From: Phycisphaerales bacterium | GTDB taxonomy: Bacteria > Planctomycetota > Phycisphaerae > Phycisphaerales > UBA1924 | NCBI GenBank assembly: GCA_030149165.1 | Contig: JASBRY010000005.1 | Span: 53,013 to 117,012, forward strand | Direction: 5' to 3' | DNA length: 64,000 nucleotides | Shown: one piece after another, positions 1 to 8,284 of the stretch | Layout of the letters: each line of letters opens with the position of its first letter | Position numbering within the stretch: the stretch's first letter is position 1 | Notes under the pieces: generated by a model | Database searches by the model: none | The model's input: only the letters and a program-made list of their open reading frames with translations | What the model was told of the DNA's origin: nothing | Translations under genes and position numbers: made by a program

Positions 1-1
1 G

Positions 2-382
2 TTCTACGAGGATCGCGCCTCAGAGCGTTGGCTCGAAGACCTCGAACCCTTCGAGACCAATCCCGACAAGTCCTACATCGACACCGTCCCCTGGCTCATC
101 ATCGTCATGGCGCTGCGCACCACAGACGACGGCGGACAGGTCTACTACCTCAACGAATCCGTCGGGATCGCGACGGGACTCCTTCTTACCGCCGCGCACC
201 ACGCCGGACTCGCGACGCTCACGCACACCCCCTCCCCAATGAAGTTCCTCCGCGAGGTGCTCGATCGTCCAGATCACGAGCGCCCCTACATGATGATCCC
301 GATGGGGTATCCCGCAGAGGATTGCAAAGTCCCCAACATCAAGCGCAAGGACCTCGATGAACTCGCGGTGTTTATCGAATGA
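2..382 (+). CDS. Nitroreductase family protein, C-terminal part
   Basis: The window opens inside this gene, so only the last 126 residues are visible. Family members are FMN-dependent oxidoreductases that reduce nitro compounds or quinones with NAD(P)H. The stretch YLNESVGIATG followed by LTHTPSPMKFL and the late MGYPAEDCKVP are the conserved nitroreductase C-terminal pattern that forms part of the flavin site. The substrate cannot be read from sequence. The gene converges on atpG across a shared hairpin terminator. The true start is outside the window. Confidence 0.85.
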   Translation, partial: FYEDRASERWLEDLEPFETNPDKSYIDTVPWLIIVMALRTTDDGGQVYYLNESVGIATGLLLTAAHHAGLATLTHTPSPMKFLREVLDRPDHERPYMMIPMGYPAEDCKVPNIKRKDLDELAVFIE

Positions 383-386
383 ATAA

Positions 387-408
387 CCCCGGCTCGCATG
401 AGCCGGGG
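387..408. terminator. Bidirectional hairpin between nitroreductase gene and atpG
   Basis: A perfect 9-base stem (CCCCGGCTC with GAGCCGGGG) closes a 4-base loop directly after the nitroreductase stop and 26 bases from the atpG stop. The T-run is weak on both sides, so termination efficiency is uncertain. Confidence 0.7.
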
Positions 409-434
409 CTTGTGGATTCTGTTTAGCGAAACGC

Positions 435-1310
435 TTACTCGAGAGCCGCGGCACCCGAGATGATCTCGGTAAGCTCAGTCGTAATCTGAGTCTGACGCAC
501 GCGGTTGAACTCACGCTTGAGCAGATGACCCATCTTGCCCGCGTTGTCTGTCGCGGCTTTCATCGCGACCATACGAGCGATGTGCTCGGAAACGACCGCA
601 TCATTGAAGCACTGGAACAACACCGCCTTGACCGCTGCCGGGAGCAACGAATCGAGCAGCGATTCCGCGTCTGGTGAGAACTCGTACACATCCTGCATCG
701 AGCTTTCGCTGCCGTCGCTCTCAACCTCTGGGGTCGAGAATGGGAGCAGTTGCATCACCTCAGGACGCTGACGACCAGCGCTGATGTATTTCATATAGAC
801 CACGCGAACCGCCGAAACTTCGCCATTGACGAACATCTCGATAAAGCGTGCCGCGAGTCGTTCTACATCCTCAAACGCCGGCTTATCACCGATGTGCGTG
901 TGATGCGTGAAGTCAGTAAATCCATTGAACTTCAGAGCGCTTGCGCCCTTCTTCCCAACGATCTCGATCTGCCCATTACCCGCAGCGGACGACTCACGCA
1001 AGTGCTTGAGCGCTGTACGAACGATGGTGCCGTTGTAAGGACCACACAGACCACGATCCGCGCTGAGCACGAGCGTCAGCTCGTTCGCTTCCGCAGATGG
1101 TTCAGTCAACAGTGGATGCCCCTCACCCACACCCGCTGCCGCGAGCTGAGCGACCAGGTCAAACAGCGTATCGGTATACGGCCGAGTCGCGAGCGAAGAC
1201 TGCTGCGCCTTGGCAAACTTACTCGTCGCGATCATCTGCATCGTGCGCGTAATACGCTTGATGTTCCCGACCGCCTTCATCCGCTTCTTGATATCGCGTG
1301 CATTACCCAT
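435..1310 (-). CDS. atpG: ATP synthase F1 gamma subunit
   Basis: This is the central rotor shaft of F-type ATP synthase, coupling proton flow to the catalytic alpha-beta hexamer. The 291 residues match family length. The N-terminal helix has the conserved pattern IKKRMKAVGNIKRIT then TMQMIATSKF, the core has SADRGLCGPYN near residue 85, and the C-terminal helix has NRVRQTQITTELTEI. The ATG is fixed by a TATCAT hexamer 8 bases upstream. Oddly the gene stands alone: atpA, which normally precedes it, and atpD, which normally follows, are absent from this neighbourhood. Confidence 0.97.
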   Translation of the reverse strand: MGNARDIKKRMKAVGNIKRITRTMQMIATSKFAKAQQSSLATRPYTDTLFDLVAQLAAAGVGEGHPLLTEPSAEANELTLVLSADRGLCGPYNGTIVRTALKHLRESSAAGNGQIEIVGKKGASALKFNGFTDFTHHTHIGDKPAFEDVERLAARFIEMFVNGEVSAVRVVYMKYISAGRQRPEVMQLLPFSTPEVESDGSESSMQDVYEFSPDAESLLDSLLPAAVKAVLFQCFNDAVVSEHIARMVAMKAATDNAGKMGHLLKREFNRVRQTQITTELTEIISGAAALE

Positions 1311-1318
1311 AGGAGTCG

Positions 1319-1324
1319 ATGATA
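1319..1324 (-). promoter_or_regulatory. Minus-10-like hexamer before atpG
   Basis: TATCAT lies 8 bases before the atpG ATG. If it is a promoter, transcription would start at or just before the ATG, giving a leaderless message. No clear minus-35 box is seen. Confidence 0.45.
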
Positions 1325-1419
1325 GCCCCGCGCACCCAAAGCGTCCGCTTCATCACACCCAGCAATCCGCTGAATTGCTCAAAATTGACCGATTCAACCC
1401 CACCCAAATGAGCCGTCGA

Positions 1420-1635
1420 TCACTCCCCAGAAGCGTGCCGACGAGGACCGCGATCCTCACCCATCCGATACGGCTGGGTTTCTTCCGGATACGGAAACGC
1501 CGTGCTCAAGCCCGTGATCCTCGGCAAGCTCGCCTTCTCCGGCAATCCCGCCTGTGGATTCGACTGCTGGACCTTCTCAGCTCCTGATGAGTTACTCACA
1601 TCTTTCCCATCACGCACGGCAGACCTCTCTTCCAT
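1420..1635 (-). CDS. Possible small hypothetical protein
   Basis: This 71-codon reading frame is the best coding candidate in the 423-base gap between atpG and the metallo-hydrolase gene (1311-1733). Its wobble positions are mostly G or C, and the product is polar and proline-rich with no membrane segment or known motif. Overlapping frames on the other strand look no better. An upstream in-frame ATG at 1641 is also possible. The rest of the gap holds nothing I recognise. It may not be a gene. Confidence 0.3.
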   Translation of the reverse strand: MEERSAVRDGKDVSNSSGAEKVQQSNPQAGLPEKASLPRITGLSTAFPYPEETQPYRMGEDRGPRRHASGE

Positions 1636-1733
1636 TCTCATCCAATCCCAGCTCCACACAGAAACCAGTCCCGGACATGGAAGCATGACACGGAAACGAC
1701 AAGCCGCAAGCCAATATGTTCAGAAACCGTAAA

Positions 1734-2549
1734 CTACTCCACGATCAAGCCGTCATACGCGAGATCGATCCCCTCACGCAACGACCGAGTAGTCTCCGCG
1801 TGCGCCAGATCATGCGTCATATGCACAAACAAGGTCCGAGAAGCCCCGATCCGTTCTGCTTCCTCCACCGCTTGCGCCACCGTGAAGTGTGTCCGATGCG
1901 GACGATGCCGCAGCGCATCGAGCACCAGCGTCTCCACCCCCTCCAGATACCCACGCGACAGTTCTGGAATCTCAACCACATCCGTGCAGTACGCGATCGG
2001 GAGCACCCGAGATTCATCCTGGATCTCATCACTCTCGAAGCGGAACCCAAGGATCTCCTGCACGCCGTGCATCAAAGTCATGGGAGTGATCTTCATCCCG
2101 AATAGCTCGATCATCTCCCCCGCGACCAGTTCCCTCGGCACAAGATCCGCGATGAACGACTTCTGGATGTTCTTCTCTTTCTCGAAGATGTGCTGATACA
2201 CCCGCCGCAGCGACTGATGCGTATGCGCATCGGCCCACACCTCGATCGGTTGCTTCATGATCTCATTAAACCGACGGATCTCATCGAGCCCCCACACATG
2301 ATCGACATGATTATGTGTTATCAGGATCGCATCCACACGCGTCAACCCCTCTCGCAGCACCTGCTCGCGCAGGTCGGGAGACGCATCGATCAGGATCACC
2401 CGCTCCTGACCCGTCGAGTCCACAAACTCAATGGTCGCGCTCGTCCGCGTCCGCGTATCGCGCGGATCCGACGATCTGCACACCGCACAATCACACGCGA
2501 TGATCGGCACCCCCGCCGATGTCCCAGTTCCCAAGAAACGAATACGCAT
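1734..2549 (-). CDS. PhnP-like metallo-beta-lactamase-fold hydrolase
   Basis: Family members are zinc or manganese phosphodiesterases; PhnP cleaves cyclic ribose phosphates. The 271-residue protein begins MRIRFLGTGTSAGVP, typical of the PhnP branch, followed by a Cys-x-Cys-x2-Cys cluster at residues 19-24. The metal-binding motif THNHVDH is at 78-84, and late histidines (HMTHDLAH) complete the site near the C-terminus. The ATG at 2549 is preferred over an upstream TTG because a TATCGT hexamer sits 5 bases upstream of it. The natural substrate is unknown. Confidence 0.85.
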   Translation of the reverse strand: MRIRFLGTGTSAGVPIIACDCAVCRSSDPRDTRTRTSATIEFVDSTGQERVILIDASPDLREQVLREGLTRVDAILITHNHVDHVWGLDEIRRFNEIMKQPIEVWADAHTHQSLRRVYQHIFEKEKNIQKSFIADLVPRELVAGEMIELFGMKITPMTLMHGVQEILGFRFESDEIQDESRVLPIAYCTDVVEIPELSRGYLEGVETLVLDALRHRPHRTHFTVAQAVEEAERIGASRTLFVHMTHDLAHAETTRSLREGIDLAYDGLIVE

Positions 2550-2554
2550 ACCCA

Positions 2555-2560
2555 ACGATA
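2555..2560 (-). promoter_or_regulatory. Minus-10-like hexamer before the PhnP-like gene
   Basis: TATCGT ends 5 bases before the ATG, inside the 20-base gap after the VWA gene, suggesting this gene has its own leaderless promoter. Confidence 0.4.
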
Positions 2561-2569
2561 GTCAGCCCC

Positions 2570-4711
2570 TTACAAATACACCTTCCGATTGTAAATCCAC
2601 CACTCAATCATCATCACCCCCAGCGCCGCGATCAGCAGCCACACCCACCACTCCTTGAGCCGCTTGATCTCCCCCTGATTGCTCGCGCTAACCACGCGAT
2701 TGGACAGATCCACCTGTGTCAGTGTCCCCGCATCGGACTCGGCGCTGTCGAGCAGGTTCGCCGCGTAGAAACGCACGATCCGTCCGTCGTCCTCCACATC
2801 GCTCGCGCCAGCGCTCCCAGTCCACTGCACGCGATACATCCCAGTCTCTCGGATCGGGCCGTAGACAATCCGCCCGTCCGGCGCCGCGACGATCTCGCTG
2901 CTCAGCGATCCATCAGGTAGCGTCACGCGGATATTCCCCGCATCCGTCGGGACACGATCCGCGAGTACATACCCCGGAGACAACTGACGAGCGTTCACAT
3001 CCACCTCCGTCCCGACCTGCGTCCCCAGATAATCCACGGCGCTCGCCAAGAAAACAACAAAGCTCACATCAAACGGCCAGTTGGAAAACTTCGGATCAAA
3101 CCCCACCATCACCGCGCGCACATCCCCCGTGCTCATCTCCACAATCGCCGGCCCCTCCGTCGTCTCCGCGAGCGAGACCAGCTCCGATCCATCCGGGATC
3201 TCGATCGTGCGAGACTTCCCGATCACGACCGCATCAAGCGTCAGATCGCGCAGCAGCGGATGCGTCCGTCTCCAGTTAATAATCTGCGTGCCAGGACCTT
3301 CTCCCTTGTCCACAACCCCGCCGGGACCGGTGTACACATCACCCACGACCAAGTAGCGTCCAGGATCGAAGACAACGCCGCCCTCACCCGCTTCGGGAAG
3401 CACGCTATCAAACACAAACAGATCGATCGCGCTCGTCTCCCCATCCTCGCGCATCTGCTCGTACTCGCTCGGAGTGATCACCAACAGATCCGAGATCGAC
3501 AACCCACGCAGCGCCTCGCGCAGGAACAACGACCCCGTCGTCACCAGCGCCACCGACGCCTGCTTCGCCGGAGGGACAATCAGCGTCCCGCGATTGTCCG
3601 TCGAGAGCACATCCAACCCCCCACCAGACGGGCCCCCCTCACCAAACCCAGTCGTCAATCGAACACCAACCACAACACCGTTGGGCTCGACGAGCTCAAA
3701 CACCACACCCCCAGTGCTCGCTTCGCGCTCACCAGTCTGCGAGTTCACCTTTGCCCCCTCCAGTTTCACCGCCCGCACCGAAACCACGGCTCCCCCAACC
3801 AACAACTCCGCATCAATCGAGCGCGGATTCAGATCCGTCGACTGCACCCCCACAAACACACTCAGCTTGCGAGGATCCTCATAGTCCCGCTCGGCACGCA
3901 ACGCCGTGAGTCCGACATTGACCGATCCCGCACTCCCGATCGCGTGGTACTCAAAGCTCGGCGCGTCTCCGGCTTGCTCTTGCGAATCCGCGCGGACCAC
4001 ATCGAGATCCGAGATCCGTCCATCACTGAACAGATGGAAGAAGTACGCATCCCCCCCTTTGATGCCCTCGATCTCCACCGGATCGGTCCCCTCACCGCTC
4101 GGACCCGTATCAATAAACACACGATTGGGTCGCTGCGACTGCGCTAATCGGTACGCCTCCTCAATAGAGCTCGGCCCATCCGTCTGCACAATCCCGTTGA
4201 TCGCGTTGATCAGCGTCTGCTTGTCCGATGTAAACTGCGAGACGATCTCTGCCGACCGATCAAACGCGATCACCATCGCCTCGTCCGCACGCTCCGATTC
4301 CTCAAACAACGAAGGCGACGCGAGCCCCTCCACCAAACCGATCGCCCGCTCCTTCGCGACCTCTAATCGTGTCCGATCACCTGCCCCATCACCGTCAACC
4401 GCACGCATCGAAGCGCTCCGATCAATCAACAGCACCAGCTTGCGTCCCGCCGATGCGCTCGCCGTCGAGCGAGGCTGCGCCAGCGCCAGCAGAATCAACC
4501 CCAGAATAATCAGCTGTAAGAACAGCAACAGATTCCGCCGGAGCCTCTGAAACGGTGCGTTCGCTTGCAGGTCCTGGATCGCCTTCTTCCAAAGCAGCGT
4601 CGAGGACACTTCCCGAGGCACCCTCCGCAGCTTCAAAAAATACAGGATCACCAACGAAGGGATCGCGATCGCGCCCACCAAAGCCGCAAGCATCGGGGTC
4701 GCCCAGGTCAT
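2570..4711 (-). CDS. BatA-like membrane protein with von Willebrand A domain
   Basis: The 713 residues start with the Aerotolerance-regulator (BatA) N-terminal domain, two membrane helices around residues 7-26 and 57-78. A von Willebrand A domain follows, with an intact metal-binding DRSAS motif near residue 95. A long middle region is probably periplasmic, and a final membrane helix (WWVWLLIAALG) ends the protein. Bat-type proteins act with MoxR ATPases and DUF58 proteins at the inner membrane; the exact job is unsettled. It overlaps the upstream lipoprotein gene as ATGA. About the first 40 bases are nearly repeated at the start of that upstream gene. Confidence 0.85.
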   Translation of the reverse strand: MTWATPMLAALVGAIAIPSLVILYFLKLRRVPREVSSTLLWKKAIQDLQANAPFQRLRRNLLLFLQLIILGLILLALAQPRSTASASAGRKLVLLIDRSASMRAVDGDGAGDRTRLEVAKERAIGLVEGLASPSLFEESERADEAMVIAFDRSAEIVSQFTSDKQTLINAINGIVQTDGPSSIEEAYRLAQSQRPNRVFIDTGPSGEGTDPVEIEGIKGGDAYFFHLFSDGRISDLDVVRADSQEQAGDAPSFEYHAIGSAGSVNVGLTALRAERDYEDPRKLSVFVGVQSTDLNPRSIDAELLVGGAVVSVRAVKLEGAKVNSQTGEREASTGGVVFELVEPNGVVVGVRLTTGFGEGGPSGGGLDVLSTDNRGTLIVPPAKQASVALVTTGSLFLREALRGLSISDLLVITPSEYEQMREDGETSAIDLFVFDSVLPEAGEGGVVFDPGRYLVVGDVYTGPGGVVDKGEGPGTQIINWRRTHPLLRDLTLDAVVIGKSRTIEIPDGSELVSLAETTEGPAIVEMSTGDVRAVMVGFDPKFSNWPFDVSFVVFLASAVDYLGTQVGTEVDVNARQLSPGYVLADRVPTDAGNIRVTLPDGSLSSEIVAAPDGRIVYGPIRETGMYRVQWTGSAGASDVEDDGRIVRFYAANLLDSAESDAGTLTQVDLSNRVVSASNQGEIKRLKEWWVWLLIAALGVMMIEWWIYNRKVYL
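4672..4711 (-). repeat. Direct repeat copy A (start of the VWA gene)
   Basis: The first 40 bases of the VWA gene match the first 40 of the lipoprotein gene (5073-5112) at all but about four positions. The shared protein start is MTWA then PMLAALVGA. Confidence 0.75.
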
Positions 4712-5112
4712 GGAGTCACCTCTGGACGCGACAACTCAATCTCATACAACGATTCTTCATCAGTCGGCTCAAAGGTGATGCGATCGAGCGCATCGTCACT
4801 CCCGAAGTACAAGTACATCCGCTTGCGCCCGTAGTAATCAAAGAATCCACCAAAGACAATCGATTGCCTCGGCTTCACCCAGGTAATGATGTCCTCGTCC
4901 TGCTCCCCATAGTCATAAGGCTCGATCGACAATCGCTCAAGCTGATCCCAAGCACCCGCCTTCGACATCCCAAGCGGGAAACGCTCCTGCACACGCTGAT
5001 CAAAGACCGCGCGATCCAAATCTGAATGAAGCGTTCGACACCCAGTACAAAATGTAAGCAGGATCACGCTCGCACCAACCAGAGCCGCAAGCATCGGGAT
5101 CGCCCAGGTCAT
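4708..5112 (-). CDS. Probable lipoprotein with a BatA-derived N-terminus
   Basis: No family is recognised for this 134-residue protein. Residues 1-16 nearly repeat the N-terminus of the downstream VWA protein, and a hydrophobic run then ends in a lipobox-like FCTGC. The rest is soluble, with ITWVKPRQSIVFGG and YGRKRMYLYFG resembling small lipoproteins of the SmpA/BamE type, though I cannot confirm this. Base composition is lower in GC than the operon around it. It overlaps both neighbours (TGATG upstream, ATGA downstream). The start looks copied from the VWA gene. Confidence 0.7.
   Translation of the reverse strand: MTWAIPMLAALVGASVILLTFCTGCRTLHSDLDRAVFDQRVQERFPLGMSKAGAWDQLERLSIEPYDYGEQDEDIITWVKPRQSIVFGGFFDYYGRKRMYLYFGSDDALDRITFEPTDEESLYEIELSRPEVTP
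5073..5112 (-). repeat. Direct repeat copy B (start of the lipoprotein gene)
   Basis: Partner of the copy at 4672-4711. Both copies begin at an ATG and run in the same direction. Confidence 0.75.
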
Positions 5113-5528
5113 CAACGAAATCTCCAGTTATATACAAGCTGAGCAACAATGTTTCCAGCCAGCATTCCAATGGTGAGTACAGCAAGCACACTTGTAGTCC
5201 GCTGCTGGGCTTTACCATCCAAGAGCGTGTGCGCAAAGGCTATTGTGACCACCCAAACCGGCAGACTGACAAGACTCACGGCCCACAGTCCCAATCCTGA
5301 TTCACCAGGCTCATTGACACGAGCAGCATACTCGATAAACCACCAATATACAAGCAACATAAGCAATCCGATATTGAGGGCCACAACCAATCTTGGAATC
5401 CAAACGAAAGCACTGTGAATGTTTGGCGTGCTTTCTCTATTCTCAATATCCTTTCGATGAACGACGCAGCCAAACCCAACGAAGTTGTACACCGTAAAGA
5501 TGAGGATGATCGTTGTAAGCAGATTCAC
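5112..5528 (-). CDS. Small four-helix membrane protein, unknown
   Basis: This 138-residue protein has about four hydrophobic segments, roughly at 3-22, 42-65, 81-101 and 113-132, and no motif I recognise. It starts with GTG and overlaps the DUF58 stop by four bases. With the next gene it forms a lower-GC pair set between DUF58 and the VWA gene, suggesting late insertion into the operon. Inner-membrane location is inferred from hydrophobicity alone. Confidence 0.65.
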   Translation of the reverse strand: MNLLTTIILIFTVYNFVGFGCVVHRKDIENRESTPNIHSAFVWIPRLVVALNIGLLMLLVYWWFIEYAARVNEPGESGLGLWAVSLVSLPVWVVTIAFAHTLLDGKAQQRTTSVLAVLTIGMLAGNIVAQLVYNWRFR

Positions 5529-6472
5529 CGCAGCAACCCCCGCTTCCGCAGGTAATCCACCAGCAGCGTATCGATCGGCGTGTCCGACTGGATCGTCAAC
5601 CCCGTGATCTCTCGCCGAGCACAGAAATCGCGCAAGCCCTGACAGTACGCAGACAAGTTCTCCTTGTACTTCTTGAGCAGCGGCGCCGAGATCGTCACCT
5701 CCGCCATGTCCCCATCCTCCACATCGCGCAGCTGCAGATCCCCCGCAATGTCAGGCTCCACCTCCTGAGGCGACAACACCTGAATCGCAAACACATCGTA
5801 CCCGCGACCCACCAGCAGCCGAAGACCAGTCTCGTACCCCTCCTTCATGAAGAAGTCGCTCAGCACGATCATCACGCCCTTGCCGCGGCGCGTCATCGCG
5901 ATGCGCTTGCACGCCTGTCCGAAGTCCGTCCCCCCCTCCGGCGTGATCGAGCACAAAAACCGCGCCAGGTCATGCGTTCTTCTTCGTCCACGCAGATCAC
6001 GGATATTCCCCGCGATCGATTGCTCCCCTCCAGCAATCACCAGCTCATCGCGCATCCCCACAGCCGTGACCGCGACGCGGTTGAGGTTCAGCAGCCCGAT
6101 GTACCCCAGCGCCATCGCGACCTGCTGCATGTAGTAGAACTTATTGGGTTCGCCGCAATCGCTCGAAGCGCTCGCATCGATCACAATATGCAACGACAGG
6201 TCCTCCTCCTCCATGAACAGCTTCATGAAGAACCGATCGAGCCGCGCGTAGATATTCCAGTCGATGTGCCGCAGGTCATCGCCCGTCGCATAAGGACGAT
6301 GATCCGCAAACTCGACACTCTCGCCGCGTTTTTTAGATCGCCGCTCGCCCTTGAGCTTGCCCGCGAAGATCTTCCGCGACGACACATCCAGATGCGAGAT
6401 CTTCCCGATCAGCTCAGAAGACAGCAGCTCATCAATCGTCGCAGGCCGAGTTGGATTCTCCGATCGCAGCAT
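5525..6472 (-). CDS. DUF58 domain protein of the MoxR/Bat system
   Basis: The 315 residues carry the DUF58 signature DHRPYATGDDLRHIDWNIYAR near residues 57-77, followed by a von Willebrand A-like core with the metal-site motif DASASSD. There are no membrane helices, so it is probably cytoplasmic. DUF58 proteins are almost always next to moxR and are thought to be partners or clients of the ATPase; the biochemical role is not established. The start overlaps the preceding stop as TAATG. Confidence 0.9.
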   Translation of the reverse strand: MLRSENPTRPATIDELLSSELIGKISHLDVSSRKIFAGKLKGERRSKKRGESVEFADHRPYATGDDLRHIDWNIYARLDRFFMKLFMEEEDLSLHIVIDASASSDCGEPNKFYYMQQVAMALGYIGLLNLNRVAVTAVGMRDELVIAGGEQSIAGNIRDLRGRRRTHDLARFLCSITPEGGTDFGQACKRIAMTRRGKGVMIVLSDFFMKEGYETGLRLLVGRGYDVFAIQVLSPQEVEPDIAGDLQLRDVEDGDMAEVTISAPLLKKYKENLSAYCQGLRDFCARREITGLTIQSDTPIDTLLVDYLRKRGLLR

Positions 6473-6690
6473 TACTCTTCAATCTCCCGGAACACATCAT
6501 CAATAGCCTTGTCAATCTTCGTCTCACTCGACCGCGCCCGCCGCGTGTAGGTCTCGTCCGCACCGATGCCCTCGGCGCTGATCACCTCGCGATAGCAACC
6601 AGACATACTCGATATCAATCCCACAAGCACACCCGCGACAAGACACAGCCGAACGCCCACTCGTAAATCCTGCTTCATCGAGCTCTTCAT
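6472..6690 (-). CDS. Small lipoprotein in the MoxR operon
   Basis: This 72-residue protein has a basic start, a hydrophobic segment and the lipobox MSGC, leaving only about 40 mature residues, which are strongly charged and end in an acidic helix. I do not recognise a family. The ATG at 6690 overlaps the upstream stop as ATGA, which settles the start over longer frames. It is probably lipid-anchored and is translationally coupled to the next genes. Confidence 0.7.
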   Translation of the reverse strand: MKSSMKQDLRVGVRLCLVAGVLVGLISSMSGCYREVISAEGIGADETYTRRARSSETKIDKAIDDVFREIEE

Positions 6691-7190
6691 TGACCGTCCT
6701 CCGCATCCCATCGCACAAACACCGTCCCCTCGCGCCCCAGCTTCGGGACCGTCACAAACCCCGTCTCGAGCGGCTCATCAATCACCACCCGAAACACGAA
6801 CCCATCGTCCCATCCATCCCGCAGTGCATCCTCTCCTACTCCCTCCGCACTGAGCGAGAGCAATCCGCTCAGCTGTTGATCCTGACGGCGCTCTTTGATC
6901 ATCAGCGCGTACTGCACACTCATCCAGTCCTCATCACGCGAGCCGTGCACCGTGGGACCAATCACAAACTGCGACAAACTCCCGTCCTGCTCCGAAACGC
7001 ACAGATGCGTGCGCCATCCATACCCCCTTTGCTCCGCGACCATCGACCGCGCCCGCTCCATCGAATCCGCATCCCCCGCTATTCCCACAACCCAGGTCTC
7101 GCCGGGACCGCGCGAGCGCTCCCCCCCTCCGATCGCGCAGCCGCTCAAAAGCAGTACACACGCAACCAGACTGACCGCATTCCGGATCAT
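6687..7190 (-). CDS. Lipoprotein, unknown family
   Basis: The 167-residue product has a signal peptide ending in lipobox LLSGC at about residues 14-18, then a soluble domain with the pattern VVGIAGDADSMERARSM. It overlaps moxR and the next lipoprotein gene by four bases each, so it belongs to the MoxR/Bat operon. No catalytic motif is visible. A role at the outer face of the inner membrane is inference from the lipobox. Confidence 0.7.
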   Translation of the reverse strand: MIRNAVSLVACVLLLSGCAIGGGERSRGPGETWVVGIAGDADSMERARSMVAEQRGYGWRTHLCVSEQDGSLSQFVIGPTVHGSRDEDWMSVQYALMIKERRQDQQLSGLLSLSAEGVGEDALRDGWDDGFVFRVVIDEPLETGFVTVPKLGREGTVFVRWDAEDGQ

Positions 7191-8236
7191 GAACCCACCA
7201 TCGCCGTCGGCTGTGTCGGAGTGAGCTTGAGTATCTCGCGCACCACATCGTCCGAGCTCACGCGATCCGCCTCCGCTTCAAAGTTCATCAGCACACGATG
7301 CCGCAGACAAGGCATCGCGACATCCTGGATGTCCTGATAGCTCACATGGAAACGACCATCGACCAGCGCGCGAACCTTGCCCGCCAGAATCAGCGCCTGC
7401 GCCCCGCGAGGACTCACCCCGCAGCGCACATACCGATTCGTTGGACCATTGGGACCACCCGCCGCCGTATCAGTCTCCGGATGCGTCGCCAAAACCAGCC
7501 TCGCCGCGTACTGCTTTACATGCGGCGCGACCACCACCTGACGCACGAGCTCCTGATATTCAAGAATCGCCTTCCCATCGAGCACCTTGCCCGCGACCGG
7601 ATTCTCCGCGCCCGTCGTCCGATCAATGATCTCCATCAGATCCTCAAGCCCCGCGTATCCCACATCGACCTTGAGCAAGAACCGGTCCATCTGCGCCTCG
7701 GGAAGCGGATAGGTCCCTTCTTGTTCAATAGGGTTCTGCGTCGCGAGCACCAAGAACGGCTCATTCAATTCATACGTCTCACCCGCCACCGTCACCGAGT
7801 GCTCCTGCATCGCTTCCAGAAGAGCCGACTGCGTTTTCGGCGTCGCGCGATTGATCTCGTCCGCGAGCACCACCTGCGCAAAAATCGGCCCCTGCTGAAA
7901 CTCAAAGCTCCGATGACCCGTGTCCGGATTCTCCGAAACAATATTGGTCCCGATCACATCCGCAGGCATCAAGTCCGGCGTGAACTGAATACGACTAAAC
8001 GGCAAGTGCAATGTCGTCGCCAGCGTCCGCACCAGCAGCGTCTTCCCAAGACCAGGCACACCCTCGAGCAGCACATTGCCCCCCGCGAACAACGCGACGA
8101 GCACCGCATCGACCACCGCCTGCTGACCCACCATCACCTTGCCGATCTCACCGCGCAGCTGCGCGAAACTCGCTCGGAACTGCTCGCACTGCGCCTTGAC
8201 CTCAGCAGGGGTCTCAAGATTCTCATTCATTGCCAT
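7187..8236 (-). CDS. MoxR-type AAA+ ATPase
   Basis: MoxR ATPases are hexameric chaperone-like proteins that assemble or activate partners carrying VWA domains. The 349 residues contain the Walker A motif GVPGLGKT near 60, the MoxR pattern RIQFTPDLMPADVIG, Walker B LADEIN, and the sensor region ATQNPIEQEGTYPLPEAQMDRF. A strong GAGGAG site lies before the ATG. The gene sits between the large VWA gene and DUF58, the standard setting. The partners are probably the neighbouring VWA proteins. Confidence 0.95.
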   Translation of the reverse strand: MAMNENLETPAEVKAQCEQFRASFAQLRGEIGKVMVGQQAVVDAVLVALFAGGNVLLEGVPGLGKTLLVRTLATTLHLPFSRIQFTPDLMPADVIGTNIVSENPDTGHRSFEFQQGPIFAQVVLADEINRATPKTQSALLEAMQEHSVTVAGETYELNEPFLVLATQNPIEQEGTYPLPEAQMDRFLLKVDVGYAGLEDLMEIIDRTTGAENPVAGKVLDGKAILEYQELVRQVVVAPHVKQYAARLVLATHPETDTAAGGPNGPTNRYVRCGVSPRGAQALILAGKVRALVDGRFHVSYQDIQDVAMPCLRHRVLMNFEAEADRVSSDDVVREILKLTPTQPTAMVGS

Positions 8237-8284
8237 GTCAAACTCCTCGCCGAACCCTCGGCGTTGGTATCTTCACTCTATCAA

